A stretch of DNA of 64,000 nucleotides, from the NCBI RefSeq assembly GCF_000013745.1, contig NC_007925.1, positions 4,340,001-4,404,000 of the forward strand. The letters run 5' to 3'. The notes under the pieces were generated by a model that was given only the letters and a program-made list of their open reading frames with translations, ran no database searches and had not been told where the DNA came from. The stretch is from Rhodopseudomonas_A palustris_F (lineage in GTDB: Bacteria > Pseudomonadota > Alphaproteobacteria > Rhizobiales > Xanthobacteraceae). Of this stretch, positions 1 through 7,220 are shown in pieces (position 1 is the stretch's first letter; the number at the start of each line of letters is the position of its first letter). A program made the translations under genes and the position numbers.

Positions 1-87
1 CCATTTGGAAGCCTCCGTGATTTCGTGGAGCGCGCGAGCGGTTCGCGGCGCGGGTCGTGTCCCACCAAGTGGTGTAGCTCGGTAGAG

Positions 88-142
88 CAAAGCCGCCCGC
101 ACGCGCGCCCTCAACTGGCGCCGTAGCGGGCGGGCGGCTTTG
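88..142. terminator. Hairpin in the IS leader, copy A
   Basis: A perfect 13-bp inverted repeat (88-100 and 130-142; arm CAAAGCCGCCCGC) with a 29-nt loop lies between the left end of the IS and its transposase. It is repeated in copy B at 46429-46483. A stem this GC-rich ahead of a transposase gene probably stops or attenuates transcription entering from outside, as is known for other insertion sequences. There is no T-tract in either direction, so the terminator role is inference. Confidence 0.5.
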
Positions 143-209
143 CGGCGGTCATCGACGATTTCCCGGTAGGATCGGGTTGCGACACACCAACGCAACCGAG
201 GAACCACCG

Positions 210-1409
210 ATGACCGACGACATGATGAACCTGCGCTCGCTCGTGGAGAAGACCCCCGACGCCGATTTGCTGCGCGAGATGATCGGCTTTGCCGCCCAGC
301 GGCTGATGGAGATGGAGGTCGGCAGCCTGACCGGCGCCGGCTATGGCGAGAAGACCCCCGAGCGACTGGCGCAGCGCAACGGCTATCGCGACCGCGACTG
401 GGAGACCCGCGCCGGCACCGTCGAACTGCGGATCCCGAAGCTGCGCAAGGGCAGCTATTTTCCGGGCTTTCTGGAGCCGCGGCGGATGGCCGAGAAGGCA
501 CTCACCGCGGTGATCCAGGAGGCCTATGTGCATGGCGTCTCGACCCGCTCGGTCGACGATCTGGTCAAGGCGATGGGGATGAGCGGCATCTCCAAGAGCC
601 AGGTGTCGCGGCTGTGCGAGGAGATCGACGACAAGGTGAAGGCGTTTCTTGGCCGGCCGATCGAGGGCGACTGGCTGTATCTGTGGATCGACGCCACCTA
701 CGTCAAAGTGCGCCAGGCCGGGCGCATCGTCTCGGTCGCGGTGATCGTCGCGGTCGGCGTCAACAGCGACGGGCGGCGCGAGATTCTCGGGCTCGATATC
801 GGGCCCTCCGAGGCCGAGACGTTCTGGACCGGGTTCCTGCGCAAGCTCGCCCGCCGGGGGCTACGCGGCGTCAAGTTGGTGATCTCCGACGCCCATGAAG
901 GCATCAAGGCCGCGGTCAGCAAGGTCTTCAACGCCACCTGGCAACGCTGCCGCGTCCACTTCATGCGCAACGTGCTCGCCCATGCCGGCAAGAGCGGGCG
1001 GCGCGTCGTCTCCGCCTTCATCGGCACGGCGTTTGCGCAGGACGACGCTGAAGCCGCGCGAACCCAATGGCGCCGGGTCGCCGACCAACTGCGGCCGAAG
1101 CTGCCGAAGCTCGCGGCCTTCCTCGATGAAGCCGAGGTCGATGTGCTCGCCTATATGAGCTTCCCGCCGGCGCATCGCACCAAGCTGCATTCGACCAATC
1201 CGATCGAACGCCTCAACGGCGAGATCAAGCGTCGCACCGAGGTGGTCGGCATCTTCCCCAACGAAGACGCCATCATCCGTCTGGTCGGCGCCATCCTGCT
1301 CGAACAGAACGACGAATGGGCGGTGCAGCGCGCCCGCTACATGACGCTGGAAACCATCGCCCCGATCGGCGATGATCCCGCCGTCAGCCTTCCGGCATTC
1401 GCCAGCTGA
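210..1409 (+). CDS. IS256-family transposase (copy A)
   Basis: A 399-residue Mutator/MULE-type transposase that catalyses movement of the surrounding element. The DDE triad can be placed at D161 (WIDATYVKVR), D227 (ISDAHEG) and E333 (STNPIERLNGE), the classic IS256 spacing. Length is typical of the family. I start at ATG 210, preceded by GAGGAACC; an in-frame TTG at 177 would add 11 residues but has no ribosome site. The protein is identical to the copy at 46551-47750. No frameshift or internal stop is visible, so the gene is probably active. Confidence 0.96.
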   Translation: MTDDMMNLRSLVEKTPDADLLREMIGFAAQRLMEMEVGSLTGAGYGEKTPERLAQRNGYRDRDWETRAGTVELRIPKLRKGSYFPGFLEPRRMAEKALTAVIQEAYVHGVSTRSVDDLVKAMGMSGISKSQVSRLCEEIDDKVKAFLGRPIEGDWLYLWIDATYVKVRQAGRIVSVAVIVAVGVNSDGRREILGLDIGPSEAETFWTGFLRKLARRGLRGVKLVISDAHEGIKAAVSKVFNATWQRCRVHFMRNVLAHAGKSGRRVVSAFIGTAFAQDDAEAARTQWRRVADQLRPKLPKLAAFLDEAEVDVLAYMSFPPAHRTKLHSTNPIERLNGEIKRRTEVVGIFPNEDAIIRLVGAILLEQNDEWAVQRARYMTLETIAPIGDDPAVSLPAFAS

Positions 1410-1561
1410 CCGGCCCGGACCAACCCGGCAGTCGCGTGACCCGCCGCCAGCTACACCACGCCACGGGACACGATCGCGGCGCGTCGGAGGTCACGATGGC
1501 GGAGTGGCAATGTCCGAGGGGATGCCGATGATCGAAGTGCCAATTTTCGGCACCCCGTGGC

Positions 1562-2339
1562 TCACCCGGATTTTCGCTTCTTGCGCTGGGGCCGATGCAA
1601 AAGGCCGCGATAGCCACCCCGCATCAAAGCAAAGCCGGTCTGCACCAATCGGATGGTCCGATTGCGCAAATCATGGGTCTTCCACGCTCGCTCGGGGATG
1701 CTTTTCCCGCCGAACAGCACCACTGCTATGCCTCGATAACTATTGCCTTCGACCCTGGCATCAAGCGCGCGAAGTGCCATCGAAAGTCGCCGCCGGCGCT
1801 GCGGGGAGAGCGCATACAGTGCAGGACCAGCGGCACGCCCACGCAGCGTCCGCCACAACCTCCTCGCGGCATTCGCGCGAATATCGAAGTCCTCGTCGAA
1901 CGACAATTCGGCGGCGTAGGTTTCGCCGATCACGGGCGGCTGTCGTAGCCAAAGCCGATGTTCCACCTCTCGAACGCGCAACACGACATGCCAGCCGTCG
2001 GCCGCTTGGCGAATTTCGCCGGTCGACAAATGCGCCAGACTGAGCCCATTGCCAGCGGCAATTGCACGGCTTGGACCGACCGCAATAACGGTTGGAAGAA
2101 CTTCTGGGGCCCAGAATATCGGCTGATCCAGCGACGACAACGTCGGATCAGCGGCGAAAGGAGAGGCCCCATTGGCTCCTGAAGGGTATCATCAGTGCTT
2201 GATCAGGCGGTCTCCCGAGCGCCTGCCAGTCGCGCCGGTAGTCCGGATTGCGACGAAGACACTCCCAGGCAAAGCCGGTGTGATCGAGCGCTTCGGCGCG
2301 GGCATAGGTCGCAGGTGATCGCCAATCAAAATTAGGCAT
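1562..2339 (-). CDS. fseA: FseA-like excision activator made by +1 ribosomal frameshifting (DUF6499-DUF2285)
   Basis: Two overlapping frames make one two-domain protein. The first (2148-2339) is a DUF6499 segment starting MPNFDWRSPATYARAEAL. The second, closed at 1562, is a DUF2285 domain (QPIFWAPEVLP ... GNSYRGIAVVLFG ... WKTHDLRNRTIRL). The first frame ends TCC TTT CGC CGC TGA. Skipping one base there continues as ADPTLSSLDQPIFW, giving the F-x-ADP junction seen in naturally fused members. This is the arrangement of msi172-msi171 in ICEMlSymR7A, whose +1 fusion product FseA activates excision. The homology is my recognition and the shift itself is inferred. Without the shift the DUF2285 part has only an internal start at 2140 with no clear ribosome site. 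Confidence 0.72.
2148..2339 (-). CDS. DUF6499 protein, unshifted short product of the fseA-like locus
   Basis: The 63-residue product of normal termination upstream of the frameshift. It starts at ATG 2339 after a strong GGGGGACG site in TTAGGGGGACGACCAGATG. The sequence WRSPATYARAEAL..TGFAWECLRRNPDYRRDW is the DUF6499 signature, usually found at the N terminus of DUF2285 proteins in rhizobial mobile elements. On its own it lacks the helix-turn-helix-like DUF2285 domain and may simply be the default, inactive output of the locus. Confidence 0.75.
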   Translation of the reverse strand: MPNFDWRSPATYARAEALDHTGFAWECLRRNPDYRRDWQALGRPPDQALMIPFRSQWGLSFRR

Positions 2340-2498
2340 CTGGTCGTCCCCCTAACCGCGCGAGCAATGATGCACCCACCGCATCGTACCAGCCAACCGC
2401 TCACGCACTTCAGTAATAATGCAACTTCTGAGGTACCAAACTGACCGCTACATCTGGGTGAAAGTTTGTTCGTATCACAGCTGAAGCGCCAATCAGAT

Positions 2499-2777
2499 TC
2501 ATTCTGGGATGTTCGGACGCAATAGATACCGGTAGCCGCTTTCGGTCATCCATTTTGCGCGAGCCAAGTGGCTCTCATACGCACGACGAGCTCGTTCTTG
2601 TTCGCAAGCGGGATCGATGTGTAGAACGATTTTCGCCACTTCCTGCCAATCTGCATCCTCGGCATCGGCATCCAGCAGACGTAAATAAGTAACCAGATGC
2701 TCCTGGTCATAGCTCGTCAGCGTCGGACCAACCGGTGCGACATCGGCAACGTCGGGATCGAGTTCAGGATTACGCAT
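2499..2777 (-). CDS. qseM: QseM-like DUF2285 antiactivator
   Basis: A 92-residue single-domain DUF2285 protein (YDQEHLVTYLRLLDADAEDADWQEVAKIVLHI ... RRAYESHLARAKWMTESGYRYLLR). In ICEMlSymR7A the one-domain DUF2285 protein QseM blocks both the quorum-sensing activator TraR and FseA, keeping transfer off. Here it lies between the FseA-like gene and a divergent Xre-type regulator, the same set of partners. I start at ATG 2777, with AGGAT six bases upstream; a TTG directly before it is less likely. The name rests on domain and context only, and I see no TraR/TraI pair in the window. Confidence 0.68.
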   Translation of the reverse strand: MRNPELDPDVADVAPVGPTLTSYDQEHLVTYLRLLDADAEDADWQEVAKIVLHIDPACEQERARRAYESHLARAKWMTESGYRYLLRPNIPE

Positions 2778-2930
2778 CAAACATCCTGCGGGGAGAATTC
2801 GGCCTCGAGTGATATCAGCATTTGGCGAAAATACGCCGTCGTTTGGTCACATTCCACTAAGGAAACGTCCCGTTCGAATACATATTATAGAGGATAAACC
2901 TTGTAGTGTGTAAAGACGCATTTTGCGCAA
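2778..2930. promoter_or_regulatory. Divergent control region between the qseM- and qseC-like genes
   Basis: The 153-bp spacer must hold both divergent promoters. It is AT-rich compared with its surroundings (for example CATATTATAGAGGATAAACC at 2881-2900). A perfect 10-bp palindrome TTTGCGCAAA (2922-2931) touches the start codon of the rightward gene, and a near copy TTTGGCGAAA lies at 2821-2830, about 100 bp away. In the R7A system QseC binds two operators in the equivalent spacer. I offer these two sites as candidates only; the second is not a true palindrome. Confidence 0.4.
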
Positions 2931-3185
2931 ATGGATATGCGCAAGCTTGTCGGCCGGAATTTTGCGAGATTGCGGAAAGAGAAAGACTTCACCCAGGAGC
3001 GTTTTGCTGAGGTTTCGGGCTTCACGCAGCAGTATGTCAGCGGTCTTGAACGAGGCAAGCGCAACCCGACAGTTGTCACACTGTTTCATCTCGCAGCGGC
3101 TCTTGGCGTCAGTCACGTCGATCTGATTCAGCCAGATGAGGAAGCCGCCGGTGAGCGCTCGAAAGCGGCGAGGCGGAAAGCCTGA
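2931..3185 (+). CDS. qseC: QseC-like Xre-family repressor
   Basis: An 84-residue HTH_3 protein. The helix-turn-helix runs over about residues 5-62 (LVGRNFARLRKEKDFTQERFAEVSGFTQQYVSGLERGKRNPT), followed by a short charged tail. It is transcribed away from the qseM-like gene. In ICEMlSymR7A, QseC represses qseM and sets the bistable on/off state of transfer, so this small repressor probably does the same. ATG 2931 has no convincing Shine-Dalgarno sequence and overlaps a palindrome, so leaderless or self-repressed translation is possible. An ordinary Xre regulator cannot be ruled out. Confidence 0.65.
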   Translation: MDMRKLVGRNFARLRKEKDFTQERFAEVSGFTQQYVSGLERGKRNPTVVTLFHLAAALGVSHVDLIQPDEEAAGERSKAARRKA

Positions 3186-3335
3186 TCAACGCGTGGCCGA
3201 CGCGCCGGCGTCTGGAAATTCTGAGACAAGGTCCCGCGCCGCGAGAGGTTTGCCGGATCTGCGGTCACCCAGCAGAAGCTATCGCTGCTCGAAACGCCCG
3301 CTCAGTTGAGCGAGGCGTTCCGGTGATTGGTTCGG
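3186..3335. other. Spacer without a recognisable gene
   Basis: These 150 bp lie between the convergent ends of the qseC-like gene and the DUF736 gene. I see no coding signal, repeat or strong terminator. Confidence 0.5.
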
Positions 3336-3659
3336 TCAGTCGCCGTTGGGCTTGCGGCTGCGGGACCAGATCAGGGTGAAGGTCTCGGCGTCTTCGTCGT
3401 CGAACAGGTTGGCGTAGATCGGGGCGTTGAAGCTCGGATCGTCCAGCTTGACCGAGAGGTAGTCGCGTCCTTCGCCGGAGCGCTTCGACCAGGCGGCCCC
3501 GATCTCGGCGCGGCCGACGTAGACCCGGTGGCTCGGCGCGTTCTCGTTGCTGCGGTCGGTTTCGGGAACGATGCGGACGCCCTTGGTCTGAAGGCTCAGG
3601 GTGACGATCTCGCCCTGGAATTCCTGGCCGGATTTCTTGAATGAGCCGATGTTAGCCAT
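3336..3659 (-). CDS. DUF736 family protein
   Basis: A 107-residue protein with the DUF736 pattern: MANIGSFKKSG.EFQGEI.TL at the start, then RVYVGRAEIGAAWSK and DYLSVKLDDPSFNAPIYANLF near the end. This family is found almost only on conjugative plasmids and ICEs of alphaproteobacteria; its biochemical role is unknown to me. ATG 3659 has a strong AAGGAGAAGTGAC site. The frame stays open for 113 codons upstream, but that stretch is low quality and holds a hairpin. It heads a series of minus-strand ICE genes. Confidence 0.88.
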   Translation of the reverse strand: MANIGSFKKSGQEFQGEIVTLSLQTKGVRIVPETDRSNENAPSHRVYVGRAEIGAAWSKRSGEGRDYLSVKLDDPSFNAPIYANLFDDEDAETFTLIWSRSRKPNGD

Positions 3660-4227
3660 GTCACTTCTCCTTGCTGTTTTCGAGCCCGCGACCACCGCGG
3701 CCTCGATGGCGATCTGAAAGCCGAAGGCGATCGACGCCGCACCCGGTTGGGCCGTAGCGCAGCGGAGGATGGCGACGGGGAGACTTTCTTGCCTCGCGAG
3801 GAATGGGCGGACCGGGGCCCCCCGCGAAATATCGCGTGGGGTGGTCTGCCCAGGGGAAGAAAGTTTCACCACAGCCATTGCGGTCCAGGCGATCGAGGCG
3901 CAGCCGGCCTTCGGCCAGATCAAGCCAAAGAGAGGCAAGGTGCTCGCGTGCGTGAACAGCATGTTGGGGGGAGACGTGCCAGCTATCGATCGGCACACAC
4001 AAGAGACTCAGCCACCCAGGCGAAACAACAGAAACCCTGGCGTACAGAAAGGCGGCTCTTGCATCCCGAGCAACAGAGGACGCCTCGCGCCAGCGACCCG
4101 GGGTTTGAAGTCCGCGGAGACGTCGGCCGTCCATCGAAGCGCTCACGAGGAACGCCCGACAGAGAGGTCGCGACCACCCGCAGCTATTCGTTCGATTTCA
4201 CAACCGCCCGACGACTGACCCGCGCAT
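3660..4227. other. 568-bp noncoding leader upstream of DUF736
   Basis: No convincing gene on either strand. The right part, about 3870-4227, shows nothing I can identify. The left part holds the structured element described at 3761-3867. Confidence 0.5.
3761..3867 (-). promoter_or_regulatory. Structured leader element type B, copy 1 (upstream of DUF736)
   Basis: A long three-tier hairpin. The outer arms are ACTTTCTT (3783-3790) and AAGAAAGT (3857-3864). The middle arms are GGGCGGACC (3805-3813) and GGTCTGCCC (3843-3851). A third stem is nested inside around CCCGCGA/TCGCGTGGG. It shares AGCGGAGGATGGCGA (3761-3775) and TGCCTCGCGA with a second copy at 5961-6043, also upstream of a minus-strand ICE gene. 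The two stems have different sequences but similar shape, which suggests a conserved RNA fold or protein-binding site. Function is unknown. Confidence 0.55.
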
Positions 4228-4704
4228 TCACACGCTGGTCGTCACCGATTCCAGCGGCGGCTGAGGAGAACTTGCGTGAACGCCCTCGATCGGCAGCGGG
4301 GCTACCAGCATCCCCATCCGTGTCCATGCCGAGCCACCGACGGTGACGGCGCCGATCAAGGCGAACACTTGGCGCCAGCCTTCCGAGACAATGCCGAGAT
4401 GAGCAAAGCCGAGGCTTAATTGATAGCCCGCGACGGCGGCCGGCAACGCGAACAGCAGGCCGACCACAAGGCGGAAAGCGGCAGAACGCGCGACGGAGAA
4501 CGCAAGCTGTCCGGCAACGAGTGCGAAAGCGCCGAAGATGATACCAACGACAATGGCGCCAAACGGCCCTGCTCCGGTTAGCAATGCGGAGATTCCTGCC
4601 ATCATGCCGACGAAGAACGGCAATGCATAAACGGCAATCCTGAACATGGCCCAGCAGAGCATGCCGAGGCCTGCGATATTGAGAACAATGCCGGTGATGA
4701 TCAT
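4228..4704 (-). CDS. Small integral membrane protein of the ICE
   Basis: A 158-residue protein with about four or five hydrophobic segments. The first runs IITGIVLNIAGLGMLCWAMF, followed by IAVYALPFFVGMMAGISALL, GPFGAIVVGIIFGAFALVAG, FRLVVGLLFALPAAVAGYQ and VFALIGAVTVGGSAW. The C-terminal 25 residues are soluble. Similar proteins occur beside DUF736 and DUF2493 genes in rhizobial ICEs and plasmids; no function is established that I know of. I start at ATG 4704 after GGGAGCC; the 64 codons upstream in the same frame read as noncoding. Confidence 0.75.
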   Translation of the reverse strand: MIITGIVLNIAGLGMLCWAMFRIAVYALPFFVGMMAGISALLTGAGPFGAIVVGIIFGAFALVAGQLAFSVARSAAFRLVVGLLFALPAAVAGYQLSLGFAHLGIVSEGWRQVFALIGAVTVGGSAWTRMGMLVAPLPIEGVHASSPQPPLESVTTSV

Positions 4705-4911
4705 GGTGGTGGCTCCCGTGACAAATGTTGCAAGGGTTGCGCCTTCCACCACCACCACGGCGCAGTGGAAATTATAGCGCAAGCCGGTCGTGGCGCCAGC
4801 GAGAATTCGCGGTGGCGTCTTCGGGGCGTTGGGCGGAATAATCAGCGGATGCACGGTCGGCGAAACGTGCTGAAGCCGGATTGGTCTCCTCGCCATGAGG
4901 GAAAGCGGCGC

Positions 4912-5850
4912 TTACGCGCCGCGCTCTCCGAATTTCCAGACCGGGATGCCGAGCTTGCGTGCCTTGTCGGCCATGTTCTCCTGAATGCCGGTGCCGGGGA
5001 ATACCATCACGCCGATCGGCAGCACATCGAGCATCTGGTCGTTGCGCTTGAACGGCGCGGCCTTGGCGTGTTTGGTCCAGTCCGGCTTGAAGGCGATCTG
5101 CGGTACCTTGCGGTGGTCGGCCCATCGGGCAGCGATGCGTTCTGCACCCTTCGGCGAACCGCCGTGCAGCAGCACCATGTCGGGGTGCTTGGCGTGGACC
5201 TGATCGAGTTTGTCCCAGATCAGCCGGTGATCGTTGAAGTTAAGCCCGCCGGTGACGGCAATCTTCGGTCCTGCGGGCAGGAGCACCTCGGTCTCGGCGC
5301 GGCGTCTGGCGGCGATAAAGTCGCGGCTGTCGATCACCGCCGAAGTCAGAGCGCGGTGGTTCACCATCGAGCCGCTGCGCGGATGCCAGTGCGATCCGGT
5401 GTGGCGAACGAAGTGTTCGGCGGCCTGGTCGCGGAAGAATTCTATGGTGTTGCGGCGCTCGATCAGGGTCATGCCTTCGGCGGTGAGGCGCTCCAGTTCC
5501 ACCGAGCGGATTTCGGAGCCATCCTGGTCGCGCTGGCTGCGCTTCTGCGCCTGTTCGTTGTCATCGAGTTCACGCTCGATGCGTTCGTTGGCGCGGTGGA
5601 AGAGATTGACGGTCGACCACAGCAGATCCTGAAGATCGGGCTCGAGACGGGTTTCGCTCAGCGTGGCGACAAGGGCATCGAAGATGTCGGCGATGGCGCC
5701 CGCGATCATTCGCGCTTCGGGCAAAGGTCTCGGATCTGGCTCGTCCTGGAACGGACGATAGCCGTGGAGCTGCAGCTCGGTCAGGATGTGGTCGGTTGGC
5801 GATGCGCTTTGCTGCGGCTCGAAGCCGATGTCGTCGTGATCGATGGTCAT
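4912..5850 (-). CDS. DUF2493 (SLOG-fold) protein
   Basis: A 312-residue protein. The N-terminal two thirds is helical and charged (residues 60-180, rich in E and R). The C-terminal third is the DUF2493/YspA-like Rossmann domain: KIAVTGGLNFNDHRLIWDKLDQVHAKHPDMVLLHGGSPKGAERIAARWAD ... VMVFPGTGIQENMADKARKLGIPVWKF. The TGG and HGGSPKGAE loops are the expected nucleotide-binding turns of SLOG proteins. The ligand is not known, and SLOG proteins sometimes sense nucleotide signals. Its place in the ICE core block suggests a maintenance or anti-host role. Start ATG 5850 with AGAGGCGAG; an in-frame ATG at 5895 would add 15 residues. Confidence 0.82.
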   Translation of the reverse strand: MTIDHDDIGFEPQQSASPTDHILTELQLHGYRPFQDEPDPRPLPEARMIAGAIADIFDALVATLSETRLEPDLQDLLWSTVNLFHRANERIERELDDNEQAQKRSQRDQDGSEIRSVELERLTAEGMTLIERRNTIEFFRDQAAEHFVRHTGSHWHPRSGSMVNHRALTSAVIDSRDFIAARRRAETEVLLPAGPKIAVTGGLNFNDHRLIWDKLDQVHAKHPDMVLLHGGSPKGAERIAARWADHRKVPQIAFKPDWTKHAKAAPFKRNDQMLDVLPIGVMVFPGTGIQENMADKARKLGIPVWKFGERGA

Positions 5851-5960
5851 GATACTCGCCTCTGGCGGATCGACCGCGCCCATCGCGGCCTTCATGGCGA
5901 CGAACTGCGGCGGGCGAGCCGGATCTGCACCGCCGAGCGCAGCGACAGCGGCCGAAGCGA

Positions 5961-6043
5961 AGCGGAGGATGGCGAGAGCCGGCTATTTTGCCTCGCGATG
6001 CAAAGGCGGGTCTTCCCCGCCGGCGGAAAATAGTCGGCGAAGC
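5961..6043 (-). promoter_or_regulatory. Structured leader element type B, copy 2 (upstream of DUF2493)
   Basis: A second copy of the element at 3761-3867. It opens with AGCGGAGGATGGCGA (5961-5975) and includes TGCCTCGCGA. The outer arms are CCGGCTATTTT (5979-5989) and AAAATAGTCGG (6027-6037), with one G-U pair. The inner hairpin is GGCGGG (6005-6010) with CCCCGCC (6015-6021). It lies about 110 bases upstream of the DUF2493 start and about 145 bases below the end of the toprim gene. Either a leader of the downstream gene or an intergenic processing or termination structure is possible. Confidence 0.55.
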
Positions 6044-6188
6044 CATTGCGGATCCGGAACGCTTGCCGCATCGATCGCCCTCTCAAGAAGGCCGTGCGCG
6101 CGGTGCTCTCCGCGAGAACAGGAGAGATTCAGGATCGATCACGACGGAGCGAGGAAAGCCCCGCACCAATTGCCTTCCCGCCATCAGA

Positions 6189-7220
6189 TCAGCACTGCAT
6201 GAAACGTAAGACGTCGTCCGGGCTAATCTGCCTCCGCACCAAAGCCCGAAGCGCGTCGATGCCAAGCTCCCGAAGATCCTCGTTGAAGTCGCCGCCGCGT
6301 GGCGACAGTGCAATCGGCTCGATTCCCGCTGCCTGCGTTCGGCCAAGCAACCATTCCAGCGCGCTATCGCCGGCCCGATCGCTGTCGCGGACGATATAGA
6401 GACGGCGCAGCGTTGCCGGAAACAGGATGGCCCCGAGATGTGCCGCCGATAATGCAGCGGCCATCGGCATGTTCGGCATGACCTCGCGCAGTGACAGCAT
6501 GGTTTCGATGCCTTCGCCCGCCGCCATCACATCCGCGGCCACACCGAAGCGGACGGCGTTGCCAAGAAGATCGCCCATCGCGCGTCGCGGTGTATCGATC
6601 GGCGCCTTGTCGATGCCGGACGGATCGAGCCAGGTGCGATGAGCCCCGGTGATATGCCCTTCAAGATCGGTGACGGCTGCGATCATCGCAGGCCAGGTCT
6701 GGGTTGGCTCATCCCTATCCGGGCGATAGTAGCAGCGGGGATGAAAGCGCAGGCTGGCGATATCGTTCAGGTTGGTGATGCCGCGATGACGCAGGTAGGT
6801 TTCGACGAGCGTCCCAACAATCGGCCTCGTCATCGCGAACAGCCGCCGTGCCGATTCCGGCGAGCCGGTTGGAGCCTGGGATGGTCCGTGCCAGTGGTCC
6901 CGCTCTGGATCGGATCGTGGCTGGCTCAGGAAGCGCCGTGCCTCATCGGCGACATCGCGGAAATCGGCCAGGCCGCAACTTTCCCGGATCACGTCGAGCA
7001 GATCACCATGCTCGCTGGTGGCGGCGTCGGTCCATTTGCCCGCGGGGCGCCCGCGGTCCCTGCCCTTCAGGCGCACGAACATCGAGCGGCCGGCGGTGTT
7101 CCTGACGTCCCCGACCTGCCAATAATTGCCGACCCGGCGTCCGTTGGAGAGATAGAGGCGGCACACCGCCTCGGCCTCACGCGCGAGACGATGCGCCAGA
7201 TCCGCAGCACTTGAGGTCAC
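6189..7220 (-). CDS. Toprim-domain primase-like protein
   Basis: A 343-residue protein. The N-terminal region (GRRVGNYWQVGDVRNTAGRSMFVRL..GRPAGKWTD) resembles the CHC2/DUF7146 part of plasmid primases. The C-terminal region is a toprim domain with EG-I-E-T (AAGEGIETMLSL, near residue 240) and the DSDRAGDSALEW acidic motif (near residue 280). Such proteins are linked to DNA priming during conjugative replication. The GTG start overlaps the stop of the helicase gene by four bases, so the two are translationally coupled. The DxD pair of toprim is present, which argues for an active metal site. Confidence 0.85.
   Translation of the reverse strand: MTSSAADLAHRLAREAEAVCRLYLSNGRRVGNYWQVGDVRNTAGRSMFVRLKGRDRGRPAGKWTDAATSEHGDLLDVIRESCGLADFRDVADEARRFLSQPRSDPERDHWHGPSQAPTGSPESARRLFAMTRPIVGTLVETYLRHRGITNLNDIASLRFHPRCYYRPDRDEPTQTWPAMIAAVTDLEGHITGAHRTWLDPSGIDKAPIDTPRRAMGDLLGNAVRFGVAADVMAAGEGIETMLSLREVMPNMPMAAALSAAHLGAILFPATLRRLYIVRDSDRAGDSALEWLLGRTQAAGIEPIALSPRGGDFNEDLRELGIDALRALVRRQISPDDVLRFMQC

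Larger units (their letters stand above)
53..1475 (+). mobile_element. IS256-family insertion sequence, copy A (complete)
   Basis: A complete 1423-bp element whose bases match those at 46394-47816 wherever I compared them. The ends are imperfect inverted repeats: the left end reads TCGTGTCCC then GTGGTGTAGCT, and the reverse complement of the right end shows the same two blocks with a few changes between. It is flanked by a perfect 8-bp direct repeat GCGGCGCG at 45-52 and 1476-1483, the duplication size expected for IS256 elements. It carries one transposase gene. The intact ends, intact gene and perfect duplication point to a recent insertion. It lies just downstream of the FseA-like gene. 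Confidence 0.95.

Noticed and set aside
3186..3335. Fragment of a second Xre regulator (RFAGSAVTQQKLSLLET)
   Set aside because: The similarity is too short and the frame has no start or neighbouring motif.
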